Assembly: GCA_028671895.1 (NCBI GenBank)
Contig: CM053810.1
Span: 61,691,501 to 61,755,500, forward strand
Source: Oenanthe sinensis
Lineage: Eukaryota; Streptophyta; Magnoliopsida; Apiales; Apiaceae
Reading direction: 5' to 3'
Length of the DNA: 64,000 bases
Each line of letters starts with the position of its first letter. The first letter of the stretch is position 1. Both the position numbers and the translations under genes were made by a program. The notes beneath the pieces were generated by a model. That model searched no databases. It had not been told where the DNA came from and saw only the letters and a program-made list of their open reading frames with translations. Below, in pieces: positions 24,613-36,823 of the stretch.

Positions 24613-27175
24613 ATGCCAATGGGGGATGAGAAGGTACCTGCTGGTGAAAGAAGAGGCAAAGGTTATATGGAATCAAGGAGGCGCCGGAGACAAAAGAGGT
24701 TGCCTGTTCAGGTTTTGTATAATACTTGTGTACAAGTTTTTGCAAATTGTGGACCTGGGGTTGTTCCTTCTCCTGAGAAAATTCAAAGGCTGAAGGTTGT
24801 CTTGGGTATGTTATTGTGTTTATACTTGTCATGATATTATAACATTTTTACTTGCTTTGGCTTCTTGATCATGCTTTACTTGCATGCATTATTTTACATT
24901 TTACTTTCACCATTCTTTCCCACTAGTTCATATTAGGGAACTGAATTCTTGATTTGTCATTTTGTCGACAATTAAGAAAGATCAGGAGAAAATGTGTCAG
25001 ACATATTTGAATTTCATGGCTAATCAACACGTGTTAAGACATAAGAGGGCAATGGATTTTTTGATGATCCTTTCGTTTGAGTGCTCAGTATTTGTTTGTT
25101 ATGTATGCAGATAACATATCAGGAGCAGATGTTGGCTTGAATCCAAATATGCCATTTTTTAGGGAACAAAAAACAGAAGGATTTCCTTCAATAACATACA
25201 TACGCATCCACAAATGTGACAGCTTCTCAGTATGTATAGTTGCTGTCCATTGATGTTGAGTACTTACGTTTTGTATTTTTATTTTTCATTAAATAATCTC
25301 TCAAAACTTACAGATTGGGATCTTTTGCTTGCCACCGTCAGCTGTCATTCCGCTTCACAATCACCCTGAAATGACGGTGTTTAGCAAACTTTTATTCGGA
25401 ACCATGCACATCAAATCTTTAGATTGGGTGAATGGTGTCCCAAGTAACAAAGTTCTGGATAACAATTCCTCAAATGGTATGTGCTACTGTGATGCTTTTG
25501 GAATTATGTGGATCAATTAGACATCCTTTTCTTGTTTCAATGTTTTCTTCATGCAAATTACATGTACGTGTGTATAGCTAACTAGAGGACTAGTGTTCTG
25601 CTTTATTTGAACATCTCAAAACCACAACATTAAGTTAGTTTGAAACATTAGGTCCATTTAGTAAATTATTATAGATCTAAATTTTTAATATTTCTGTCAG
25701 TTGTGATAGTTATGGAGATTGAATTGATACATTATAGTTTTAATATGATAACATCTATTATCAGTTTTGCTAAGTTAGGTAAACTGAGTAAATGAATTAT
25801 AGCTTTAATGTTATTGTTGGTGGTCTGTGTATAAGTGCAAGCCTGCAAGGACATTGTCTCTGTTTTACATTATTACATATTTACGAGTACATTAGTAGGG
25901 GGCAGAGTATAATAACTAAGTTGTATGAACTACAAGTAGAAAGAAGATGTCATTTCAAAAATTATATATGCTTAATATTTCAGTTATTATTTGTTCCTCT
26001 GCAGTCAGTTTATTAAATTTAATCCCAAACATAATGTTAAACATATGGCTATTAGTACAAAGTTTCTTCCACGTGTTCTCTTTTCCTGTTTTCACATTTA
26101 TCAGAGTCAGAGAGGCTAAAAGATACGATGTTAATAATGCTGTCAGGAAATGAGGCTCTATGTGCTGAGGCACAGTTAGCAAAGGTTAAGGTGGACTCGG
26201 ATTTTACTGCTCCCTGTGACACTTCCATCCTCTATCCAACGGAGGGGGGTAATATACACTGCTTCACAGCTGTGACACAGTGTGCGGTGCTAGATGTGCT
26301 TGGACCACCATACAATGATCCTGAAGGCAGGCATTGTGCATACTACATTGAACACCCACTTGACAGTATTTCAGGTATCATACCATCCTTATTGGCAAAC
26401 AGGCCATTATGGCGCAGTCGAAGGAGTTTTATTATTCTTATATCTACTTTTGGGTATTTTATCGCATATACCTACACTGTTCTGAAACTTGAGATCCATT
26501 CACATTTTTCAATTTTAGCGCATCCCAATACAGGATGCAAATTGTGTTTTTTTTCTTCAATCTAAAACTTCGGAGGCAGTTTCAAATATCGGTATCTTTA
26601 TTACTAGATGCATTACAACCTTAGAAGTTCCTAACATGTCATGCTTGGTATATCTACACTCGAGGTGGATCTAGATATTTGTTTAGGCTGGCAGACATAA
26701 TAACGAGTTTCTATATAATATTGGGCACATAATCATAATATCTAATATTTCAATACAAGTTTTGTTTAGTTCGGGATATTGGAAAGTGTACAACTTATAG
26801 ATAATACAAGTCATTGCAAGTACATTGTTGCAAGTAAACTAAGAACATCAGTCAGTATGTCATCTTTCGAGTTTTACCTAAATGTGACATGTTCCAGCAG
26901 TACATTCTTTGGATACCTTTTGGGGATAATTTTTTTTGTACCTACTAGTCCCATTTAACAAAAATATCTAGTATAGATAGACGGGGCAGGGGTGTGTGTA
27001 GACTGTAGAGTTGAAAGCTGTAAATTCTCATTGTGTAGTTGTGTATGAAACAGCCGATGGATTATCCATCCCTGAAGAGGAGAAGCAAAGCTATGAATGG
27101 CTACAAGAGAGGAAGAAACCCGAGGGCTTAGCTGTGTACGGAATGTCGTACAGTGGACCGCTGATTGACAAATGA
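24613..27175 (+). CDS. PCO: Plant cysteine oxidase
   Basis: Five exons: 24613-24805, 25111-25229, 25314-25476, 26105-26374 and 27054-27175, summing to 289 codons including TGA (288 residues). The first in-frame ATG is 24613; a second Met two codons on is also possible. The fold is the cupin-like PCO/ADO domain. Iron ligands are visible as HNH (H119, H121) in PLHNHPEMTVFSKLL and H210 in GGNIHCFTA. The C-terminus ADGLSIPEEEKQSYEWLQER is typical of plant PCOs. The family oxidises the N-terminal Cys of group VII ERFs, VRN2 and ZPR2 using O2. This feeds them to the Arg/Cys N-degron pathway, so it acts as an oxygen sensor. The basic RRRRRQKR near residue 30 could serve as a nuclear signal. Which paralogue (PCO1/2 or PCO4/5 type) is not clear. 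Confidence 0.93.
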
Positions 27176-27540
27176 AATTCTTTCCCAGCCTCCAGCAGTG
27201 CATATCTTCCCATCCATAGTAGTAACCAAGCCATCTTGCTTCTGCTAAAATGCAATTGGCTACAGACCATACTCTATACTCCCCCTTTCTTTTGATGGTC
27301 CTGTTTTGCGGTCAGGTGAGGAGGGACCTTTTCCTCCTACCTAGGCATATTTTGTACATCAATGATAAGAGAAGCACGAGGAAAAACAAAGTTTTTCTGT
27401 CTCAAGTACTCGAGTAAAAATCAATTTTGTTGATCTTTATGAAAGCAATGATTGTTTTCTTGATCAGGAATCAAGAATATATTGTAGCTGTTCCTGAATC
27501 TTGATCGCTTAAACCATTCATGCACAACATACCATTTATA

Positions 27541-28050
27541 TATATATATATAGTAGAAGGTTCAAAATAAAACCTAAAATTCGGAGAAAACTGAGGTACT
27601 ATTATGAGCCCTTGATTTTTAGTTAATTTGATGGTTGATATTAACTCAATCTTAATTGATTTATGCTGAATATCATTTAATTAGTTGACATAAATAGTAA
27701 TCATTAATCAAAATACACTTAACATATATAAATTGTTTAAATTAAGTACAAGATCTCCTACATATATATCATATCATATTTTTCATATTTCATATCTTTA
27801 TTAAGATTTCATTGTTATTTTTATTTTAGAGTTTAATAGATGTTCAACTATATTCAATTCTATAATAATTATGCTTTAGAATAATTATTAATATTGAATT
27901 TATTGAGATTCCACCAACTCTTCCACGGCTTATTCTTTTATAGTTAAAATTATAATCAATATTAAAATTAAAATTATATATATATAGACTAAGGTTCAAA
28001 TAGGAACCCATTATTAGTCGGGAAACTCGGGGACCATTAACAAAAAAACT
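27541..28050. repeat. Two diverged copies of an AT-headed repeat
   Basis: At about 27541 and 27976 a TATATATA tract is followed by AAGGTTCAAA, AACC, and after a gap GGAAACTCGG or GGAGAAAACTGAGG. The shared order over about 80 bp shows a common repeat family. The superfamily is not determined. Confidence 0.45.
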
Positions 28051-30412
28051 TAATTTTCACAATTTGACCCGACCAAATTAATTATTAAGGTTGAATTATC
28101 TATATTAGATATTTAATTGAATGCTAATACATGTTAATAATTTTATAAAAATATTAGAAGTATGTTCTATAAAATTATAGTACTATAGAACAGATGAGAG
28201 AACATATTATAAAATACTAGATTTTAACACATGCGATGCACAAATATTTTGTTTTATTAATTAAATTATTTATTTTAAAATTAATAATATTTTATAATTT
28301 TAAAAATTCTTAATATATTAGAATTATATTAGTTTTTTAACTTATTTAAATTATATATTTTTATATCAACCGAATTAAATATAAATAAGAAAATTATAAA
28401 ATATTAAAAATAAATATGCATATCGCACAGAATAAAAATTTATATTATTAATATATAAATATGTAAAATTTTGTGATTCGAAATATTATGAACATGATTT
28501 TTTAATATATCAAACATTTGTTTAATATATTTAAGATTATACATATTAGATTAAAATATATTTTTGATAAGATATCTATTATGTTTTATATAAAATTAAA
28601 TAGATATTATGGTAAATGAGATGTAATATATATGTATATGTTAATCATATTATAATATAATTATTCATTTGAATAAGTTTTTTTATGTTATTATATTTTC
28701 AATACTATAATATTAATTGTAATTTATAAATAATTATATAATATATATAATTTAAAAACTGCATCGATAAATACTAAATGTTACTATATTGCTAATGAGA
28801 TTTAAACTTTAAGTTAATATTAAAAAACAAAACGATAAATAATAATTACCGTCATAATAATTTTTACATTCCAATTTTTCATACTAATGTTTATTTTATT
28901 TAATTCTCGGCCAAAGAAGAAAAAAAGGATCGAATAAAGCATTCAATGATCCAAAAGCCCGTCCACTTTTTCATACTAATATTATTTTATAATGGAATTT
29001 CAACTTTATCAGAGTTTCAAGCATTAACAATTTGTGAGATTTAATTTTTTATTATATTTATTCCCTTTTAAAATCTGAAAAAGTGGCAATCAATCGATTT
29101 GGCTGGAATTGACAGAAACCTACGCTTGTCAATTGATCTTATTGAACCAAATATATTACTCCATATTAATACTTATGTGTTTTATGACAATTTAACATGT
29201 GTAATAACATTCTTTTAGAAATATAAATGACTTTTAATTATAAAAATAGTTAACAGTGGTGTTCAGTTATTAAAAATTAATTCAATATAATTTTCTCATA
29301 TATAAATTGATTAAATTTAAAAAATTTATTAATATTTCTTATTTTAATTTGATTTATTTTAATTATCAAATTATATGATTCAAAGTATGTGATACGTGTT
29401 TTTGATATAGTATTATATATAATATAGTAACAAAATAGAATATGTATTTAGTATCTTAGACTAAGGTGAAATCTTAACCAGTGAATTTAAATAATTATTT
29501 TTTAAAAAAAACAAATTTCTTCAATTTGATCCAAATCAATGAATTAATAAGGTTTCTGAGTTCTAAATATAATAATTTCTCCAATAAGTATAATTGGCTC
29601 TTCATATAAAGTTATCCTAATATATAAAATATTTTTATAGAAAAGATTTTGATAAGGAAAATTTTAATCATCTCTCATAAGGTAAATTCACGGTCTCCCA
29701 CCATCTCTCATAAGGTAATATTATCACTACCGTAATCTAATAATAATGTATAATATATGATATATCTCTATATAAATCTAATATAAAAATTATTTTAATT
29801 CAATTATAAAAAGGTTTCATAAACGGAATAGAATTCTCCAATAAAAATTCGTAACTGTCTTTTCTTTCTAGATTACGGGTTTCTCCAGTTGAATTTTGGA
29901 TGTTGAACCACCTCAGAATTAAAGATAATTTTGTAAGTTTCGTGTGGGCTATAAAATCGTTTAATTCTGAATTCTGAAACTCAAAATATGGCTCAAACAA
30001 TATCTGTCGTGTATGTAATACAATAATTACGAATTTTTTTATTAATTTAACTCCAAAATAGCTCTTTAAATTCAAATTTATGTATTACTAAGATATCTAA
30101 TAGAGTTTGAGTTATAATCTGAAGGGGAGTAGTTGTTAGGAATTATAATAATAATTATAACTTATAAATAATTAATATATAATATTACATAATTGTTAAG
30201 AATCGATCATTTGACTTTTGGTAGTATTCAGATAAGATCTCTCTTACTCTTATTATATATATGATATAATATGTTTAAGAACATAATAAAATATAAATTA
30301 TAGAACATATGTTAATAAAATAGTACAAAACATAGTGTAAAACATATTTACATTAAAATAATATTAATTATGTGGTTCTTAGAACACGTAACTATTGTCA
30401 TTTTATTTACAA

Positions 30413-30850
30413 GGAGATTGTTAACTAACTAAAAGAGCATTTAAATTAATAATTTAGTGAAAATAGAGTTCATGTTTGTGTAGTAAATTTTAATTTTATT
30501 AAAAAATAAATCTAAAGGGCATTAAGATAATATAAAAAAATTGAAATCAAATAAAATAAATAGAATTTAAATAGAAATATGATTAGAGGGGTGAAACCAA
30601 ATTTGATACGTAAAAATTACTATAAATAGGGAGATTGTTAATTATAACGGACAGATAGCACTGAAATTAATAATTCAGTGAAAATAGAGTTCGTGTTTGT
30701 GCGGTAAATTTTAATATATTAAAAAAAATTCTAAAAAGTTTTGAGATAATATAAAAAAATGAAATCATATTGAATTTAAATAGAGATAAAACTGTATGAT
30801 GAAAAATAATAATTAAATAGTGATATAATAGTAGAATGTGAATAAATAGA
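30413..30850. repeat. Approximately 217-bp tandem duplication
   Basis: Two units begin GGAGATTGTTAA at 30413 and 30630 and share ATTAATAATT, AGTGAAAATAGAGTTC, TGTTTGTG and GTAAATTTTAAT in the same order. Divergence shows an old duplication. Partial further similarity runs to about 30980. Confidence 0.55.
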
Positions 30851-31872
30851 ATTAGAATTGCAGAAAGAATTTAAATAGAGATAAAATTGTAGGGTGGACT
30901 TAAATAGAGAAATTTAAATAAAGATATAATAGTAGAATGTGAATAAATATAATTTAAATAAAAATAGCATTCTTGGGGTGAAATCAAATTTTGAAGTATC
31001 AAATTTGATCACGAAAGGAGTTTTGCTTATCAACGAAGAGTATAAATAATGCTTGTGCTCCAGGGAAGAGAGATTCTCCACGACTGTAATATGTAATGAG
31101 ATGGTGCATGTTGAAGCTAAATGAAAACATTAACTCTTTTTTTTTTTAAACTAAACTTTTATGTGTACCCGTTTAACAAGGCCAACCATATGTTTGCACA
31201 TTCTTCACCTATTAATTGATAGTGTTGAAGCTGTGCAGGTTGATAAGATTCAACAGAGATGACCTGTTCTCGGAGCTTCGCATACCAGTACTGTACGTAT
31301 ATATATTTATAGAGAGAGAGACATCCGACATCCATATATATCACTAACACAAATGTTTAGCTGGCCATTTTAAATTTGGTGCCAAGTGCTAACCACCTAA
31401 TCCACTAAACAAGTATGCAACTAGATAGCACCACACAAAATATCTACATATATCATATTCGGAAGTTCACTAGTAGTGTATTTAATCTTTTTTTTAAAAT
31501 GTACGTTAATAAAATAGTATATATTTTGAGATAATTTTGGAGAAACGAATTCAAAACATGAGATCAACTTTAAATCAATTAAAATGAATTTAATTTTGAA
31601 ATTGAGGAGATTAGAAATTTATCAAAATATATATAATATAATCTTTTAACTTCATTTTATAATTGCTCGATTTTAGATAAAAACCATACATATATATATA
31701 TAGCATATGTTGAAATGATATTTTATCAAATTTTATAAATTAAATTTTCACAATTTGAGATTGTTTTCTATTTAAATAAAGCAAACTAATCACCACCGTC
31801 GTTCAGCCTACTGGCACTCCTTGATTGTCTAAAATTATTCATTTATTCATAATGTATAATATATATCATCAC

Positions 31873-32200
31873 TTAGAGCATGTATTGAGGGTGGTAACGG
31901 GGCGTCAAGTCTACGTGTCATTGCACTCTTGAAAGTGTTGAAAAAGGTTGTCAATTTTTTACACCTCTTGTCACCTCCTTAAAATAGATAAAAGACAAAT
32001 GTTACATGAAATATATATTATGTTAATTGGACAAGTAGTTAATGTGAAGATCATTTGAGAAATTTATATGGGGTGTCAACTATTGGAGTAAAAAGTTGTC
32101 ACATTTGATGTGTACGAAAGATAAAATAAAATATTATTATTTTTAATAAGTTGACAATTTTTGGCACCACTTGAGGGTGCCTCTATTGGAGATATTCTTA
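31873..32200. mobile_element. PIF-type MITE, first in a chain of three
   Basis: Element 31876-32197 begins GAGCATGTATTGAGGG and ends with CCTCTATTGGAGATATTC. TTA flanks both sides (31873-31875 and 32198-32200). The right TTA is also the left flank of the next element. Confidence 0.55.
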
Positions 32201-32603
32201 GAGCAATTCTAATGCTAATGTTAAAATAGATGTAGTTATTGCTATAATATGAAATCAAAAAATACACTTTGGTGCTAAAATAGATTTCATGCTCCAATGT
32301 ATAGTTTCAAAATAGAACCAGTAGATATAAAATTAAGTAACTTTTCAACTAACAATGTAAAGTATAACATTGAATTTGCTAAAATATGTGTTTTTATATT
32401 CATTTCCCTCCAATTTTTCACTTGCATGCTTATGTGACAATTATAGTTATATCTATACTTGGTTCTATATTTTCTAATTATAGAACCAAGTACAGAACTT
32501 TTCTATTTTAACACATCTTATAGCATTGCATTTGATTATTATGTTCTATAATTGATGTTATAGAAATAGCACCTCCAATAGCATTGTATTGAACTTGCTT
32601 TTA
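32198..32603. mobile_element. PIF-type MITE, second in the chain
   Basis: Element 32201-32600 begins GAGCAATTCTAATGC; its right end in reverse complement begins AAGCAAGTTCAATAC. TTA lies at 32198-32200 and 32601-32603. It joins its neighbours without spacer. Confidence 0.5.
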
Positions 32604-33130
32604 GAGCATCTCCAACAAAGCAACAAGCATGGGCAAACGTACGGTCCTAGCACCGGGGGCATAGGCCCCCATTCAATTTCTAGTCCGAAAAATAAAATAG
32701 TATATGTTTAACTTAGAGTCCCCTGTTCAAATAATATAAATGTCTTTACTAAAATTTAATGAAACAAAAAAAATTATATTAAAAACTTGAATTTTTATAT
32801 TTAAATTCATAATATTTTTTTTAATTTATGGTTTTTTTGAAAAGAAAGAAATTATATTTAATTAAAATAAAAAACTTATAAATATAACAAAATTTTATTT
32901 TAAAATATAAATTTTAAATATCAATATATATTTTTAATATTATTTTAAAATTTATATTAATAATATTTATTGGATAGTCGGTCCAAAATTAGATGCTATA
33001 TATAATTATATAGTGCCCCTGCTGAAAAATGATTCTGGATCCGCCACTAGCAACAAGGGTGTGTCAAGAGGGATACCAAGTCTATGTACCATGACACTCT
33101 TGGTTATTGGTTGCCAACCTACTAATATAT
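32604..33130. mobile_element. PIF-type MITE fragment, third in the chain, split by a hAT element
   Basis: It starts GAGCATCTCCAACAAAG next to TTA 32601-32603. After the hAT insertion it continues with GGTGTGTCAAGAGG and AGTCTATGTACC, echoing the start of the first chain member (GGTGG, GTCAAGTCTACGTG). No right end was found, so it appears truncated. Confidence 0.45.
32620..33057. mobile_element. hAT-type nonautonomous element with perfect 8-bp duplication
   Basis: Element 32628-33049 is flanked by an exact GCAACAAG on both sides (32620-32627, 33050-33057). The right end in reverse complement reads TAGTGGCGGATCCAG, a terminus seen in many plant hAT relics; the left end is CATGGGCAAACGTACGG. 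It lies inside a PIF-type MITE. There is no coding capacity. Confidence 0.75.
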
Positions 33131-34467
33131 TTATAAAAATATTCTGTTTCTTTCTTCATATTCTTTGTACTCTAATAAACTCAAAACAATTTAATGAATA
33201 TAACAATATTCTTAGAAATATATACACATTAAATTATTAAAAACTAATTATTTATATTATATTTAAAGTGCAACTTCGTATAAGATGAACCCTGGACACT
33301 GTGAATTAACAATATTGTTTCAAAAGTCAAGCCCAAAAGCTGTGCCCTTGGGACAACTTTTGGGCTGGCTTTGTCCTCGATGTCCCATCTATTTTGTGAA
33401 ATTCAACCCAATCTTTTCTTCTTCAATTTCGATATTACAATTTTCTGGCATGATTAATGTAGCTGACCAAAATTTGATTGGTAGCCTATCTGTTTGTTAA
33501 TATTTGACTTTTTGTCACGTTTTTTTAAGAATTTTGATTATATAGTTAGAATTATTATTTTTTAAATTTTTTTTTGTGAATAAAAGTTTTAGTTCATATA
33601 TTTTTATTCAAAAAAAGAAAATTTTAAAAATAATAAATTTAACTACGTAGTCAAAACTCCTAAAGATGTGTGTCAAAAAGTCATACGTCAAATAAAACCA
33701 AACACATGGGTACTATACTTGTTCATTATCATTATCAAAATCTTCATAATATGCTTGATTTTAAAATTTTTATGATTTTGCAAACTAGCATACTTTTTTC
33801 ATTGAAGAGAAATGCAGAGGAAAGATACTACTTTTGTTATCGATCATCCAGAATTGATGCCCAAGATTGTATATGGATTGTATATAGTGGCCTGAAAACT
33901 CTTTTGCTAATGTTATATATCTCAGAAATAATTTTAATAATAATGCGGTTATTTTTAATTGAGATATTTATTTATATGAGAGTCCGCAATTGTTGAAGGG
34001 AGTATAATCAACTACAATTTGCTACATAAATTGTTTAGAAAAACTTTTTCAAGTCTCTAGCATATTTGTTATCTAAAGGAAATTATTAGTACGAGTGTAA
34101 AACCAAAATTTCTTCTTTTTAAAAAAATCTGATCAATTGCATCTAATTAGTGTTTTCTAAGGATAGACTCGTGAAAACTCTATTAAAATTTAATACGAAT
34201 AAATTGATGATCAATATGATTCTAGATAACTCATTCTCGTCGAAGCTATCTTCCAGGTGTATGCATTTTACACGCAAAAACCAGCAACACGGTGTGCACT
34301 TGGACACTAAAATTGCGTTTATGTTGCTCTTCGTATGCAAAATACTACCCGTGCAGAGTGCAATATAGACTGCTAGCTATTTAGAATTTAGTGTATTATT
34401 TAGGAGATTAAGGAACTTAAGAGTTAAGATTCATCTTTTTAGAATTTATCTCAGAGACAGTGACAAA

Positions 34468-34560
34468 TGTGTTTTGATAATTATGGTATTTTGATACGCA
34501 CAATCAAAATAATATCTATAAAAATTGTGCATATCAAAATATCATAATTATTAAAATACA
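34468..34560 (+). repeat. 37-bp near-perfect hairpin
   Basis: Arms 34468-34504 and 34524-34560 pair at 33 of 37 positions around a 19-nt loop. Read as plus-strand RNA, three of the four differences are G:U pairs, leaving one mismatch. It could be a tiny foldback MITE or a small-RNA precursor; nothing here shows expression. Confidence 0.65.
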
Positions 34561-34617
34561 ATTATTTTATTCATTATGTTAGGAAACGTTACTTGAGATT
34601 CCATAACATGAATTTTT

Positions 34618-35463
34618 AGGGATGCGTTCACTTTGCATGAATGGAATGATGACAGAATGAAATGCACGCAACAATGAATGGAATAACGAAGGAAAGGAAT
34701 AATCATTTCATTTCTTTGTTCAATTACTAATTTTTTTAGAACGGAATGAAATGAATTATTACCTTGTTTGATTATCTATATTAACTTTCATTAAAAATGA
34801 ACATTAATTATAGGCAAAATTTTATCGCGAAAAAATTTTAGAAAATAATTTGCACAAAATATAATTCCCGGAAAAAATTTTCAGTAAAAAAGGTCCCGAA
34901 AAATTGATCGAAAACAATTTCCCGAAAAAACTACCCGGAAAAAATTTCTCGAAAAAATTTCTCGGAAAAAATTTTCGGAAAAATTTTCTCGAAAAAACTA
35001 TCCATAAAAAAAATCTCGAAAAAAATTCTCGGAAGAAATTTTCTCGAAAAAACTTCCCGGGAAAAATATCTCGAAAGAAAGGTCCAGGGAAAAATTTCTT
35101 GAAAAAAAGTTCCTCGGAAAAATTTCTTGAAAAATAATTTTGGGAAAAAATTTCTCGAAAAAAAAGTCCCGAAAAAATATTCTCAAAAAAATGTTTACGG
35201 AAAAAATTTCACGACCTACTGAAAAATTCCGATAAAAAATTCTGGGAAAATTTATGGGAAAAAAATGTTTGAAAGAAATGAGTCTATCCCACATATTTTT
35301 GATGAAATGAAATTGAACAATCATGATGACATAGAATGAGAGAGGTAATGATTGATTTCATTCTTTAGTCCAAATGAATAACCTAAATATTCATTCCAAC
35401 CGGAATAATTATTCCATTCCTGTCAAAATCCATTTCATTCATGCTAAGTGAACGGAATCCAGG
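34618..35463. mobile_element. Inverted-repeat element containing an A-rich array
   Basis: The left end GGATGCGTTCACTTTGCATG and the right end, reverse complement GGATTCCGTTCACTTAGCAT, are inverted repeats, followed on both sides by GAATGGAATG-type words. Between about 34813 and 35265 lies an array of 13-15-bp units of the type GGAAAAAATTTCTC. Target-site duplication is unclear, so the superfamily is open. A solitary end of the same family may sit at about 35940-36000. Confidence 0.5.
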
Positions 35464-36416
35464 TTACTTATTCTCATTATTTAAATCGATTGATACATTA
35501 TTAAAAAAACCTGCTGAAGTCGTTCACGTGTTGTAAATTCAGTAATTTTAATGAATTAAGAACAAGTTAGCGGGAGCGCACGTACACGGGAGGGAAATTA
35601 ATCAAGCAACAACAGGCAGACATACATTCCACGCAATTAGTAGTTTTTCTTTATACAACATGATCTTCACATAATGCTAATACTGTAGTTTCTTCGCAAC
35701 TTCAAATCATTTTTTATTGTGTGTGTCTGAAATATATCTACTGCTACTCCCAAATTAACAAAAATAATATTTTTTATAGTTTGGTCGAGATTAATCCACA
35801 CCGCAGATTAGTAAAAAACTTCACGGACATTCAACCTCTTAGCAGCAAAAAGGCTTTCAAATGCCGACGGACTGGAACCTTTAAGAGTTAAACAACTCTA
35901 CTACATGATCAAGCAGCTTGATTAATAAGAACACCCTTATGTTGTGTTTAGTTGGAATGAATGAAATTAGAAAAAATGGAATGAAATGAAATTTGAACTT
36001 GTTAACATAAGTAGAGTACAGCAGCTTACAAGATTCGATCGAAATAAAACATGTTTCTTGCCCTGTAAACAAGCTTGGAAACTGGGGAAAACGGAACCCA
36101 CGGATATTGCAACTTTTCCATTTTATTTGATTTAACAGAGTGTGTACCTCTAGCTTTATCTGATTGATATACATATAGTGGAGACTGGAGACAGTGCATC
36201 TAGCTTGATCTTTTATACAGTAGATTTTATTTATGTCCATGTACCTTCATATTTCATGGATCTTGTTTCAATTTCAATTATAAGAAAAGGTACGTGACCT
36301 GGGATGTGTTTGGAATTCTATATAGACTGCATATATTAAAATTTACATATATATTTTTTTAATAATTTAACTTGTATCATTACAAATTAGTATATGGGAC
36401 AATAGCCAATTATCAT

Positions 36417-36823
36417 ATCCAAGTTAAGGGTGACAAAATCTGACACGATCCGGACCCCGACACAAAAAAATACGAATTAGGGTCGAGGTATTTGAGTTTC
36501 GGGTCGGGTTCAGGTTGCGTAAATTTTTATATGTTCAGGTTTGGGTCGACCCAAAATATCCGAACCCGATTCGAAAATTTAATATATATAAAATATAATA
36601 TATAAATATAAATTTGTGATATATTTACATATTATTTAAATAATTTTTTATAATTTTCGGGTCAAAACTGATCATTTTCGGGTTGACCAGATACATAACA
36701 GGTCGGGTTTAGGTTAAAATTTTCAATCCGTTTCGGGTTCAGGTCGACCCAGAAACAGGTACATGTATAGCAAACCTGACATGAATCCGACCCATTACCC
36801 GAAATTGTAACCCTAATCGAAGC
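36417..36823. mobile_element. hAT-like MITE rich in GGGTCGGGTT words
   Basis: Element 36425-36815 starts TAAGGGTGACAAAATC and ends GAAATTGTAACCCTA. Flanks ATCCAAGT and ATCGAAGC agree at 6 of 8 bases. Both arms carry GGGTCGG/CCGACCC repeats on opposite strands with an AT-rich centre. The design is like the TTCGGT family elsewhere in the window, with different arm words. Confidence 0.55.

Noticed and set aside
29800..30075. 91-codon minus-strand frame with protein-like composition
   Set aside because: No recognisable family, no splice context, and it lies in very AT-rich decayed DNA; kept only as a note.
34904..35137. Lys/Asn/Phe-rich 77-codon frame and its antisense partner
   Set aside because: Both frames are translations of the A-rich 13-15-bp array; no start context, domain or neighbours support a gene.
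35881..36240. 119-codon minus-strand frame
   Set aside because: No domain; its left end (about 35940-36000) overlaps transposon-end words (GAATGAATG, GGAATGAAATG).
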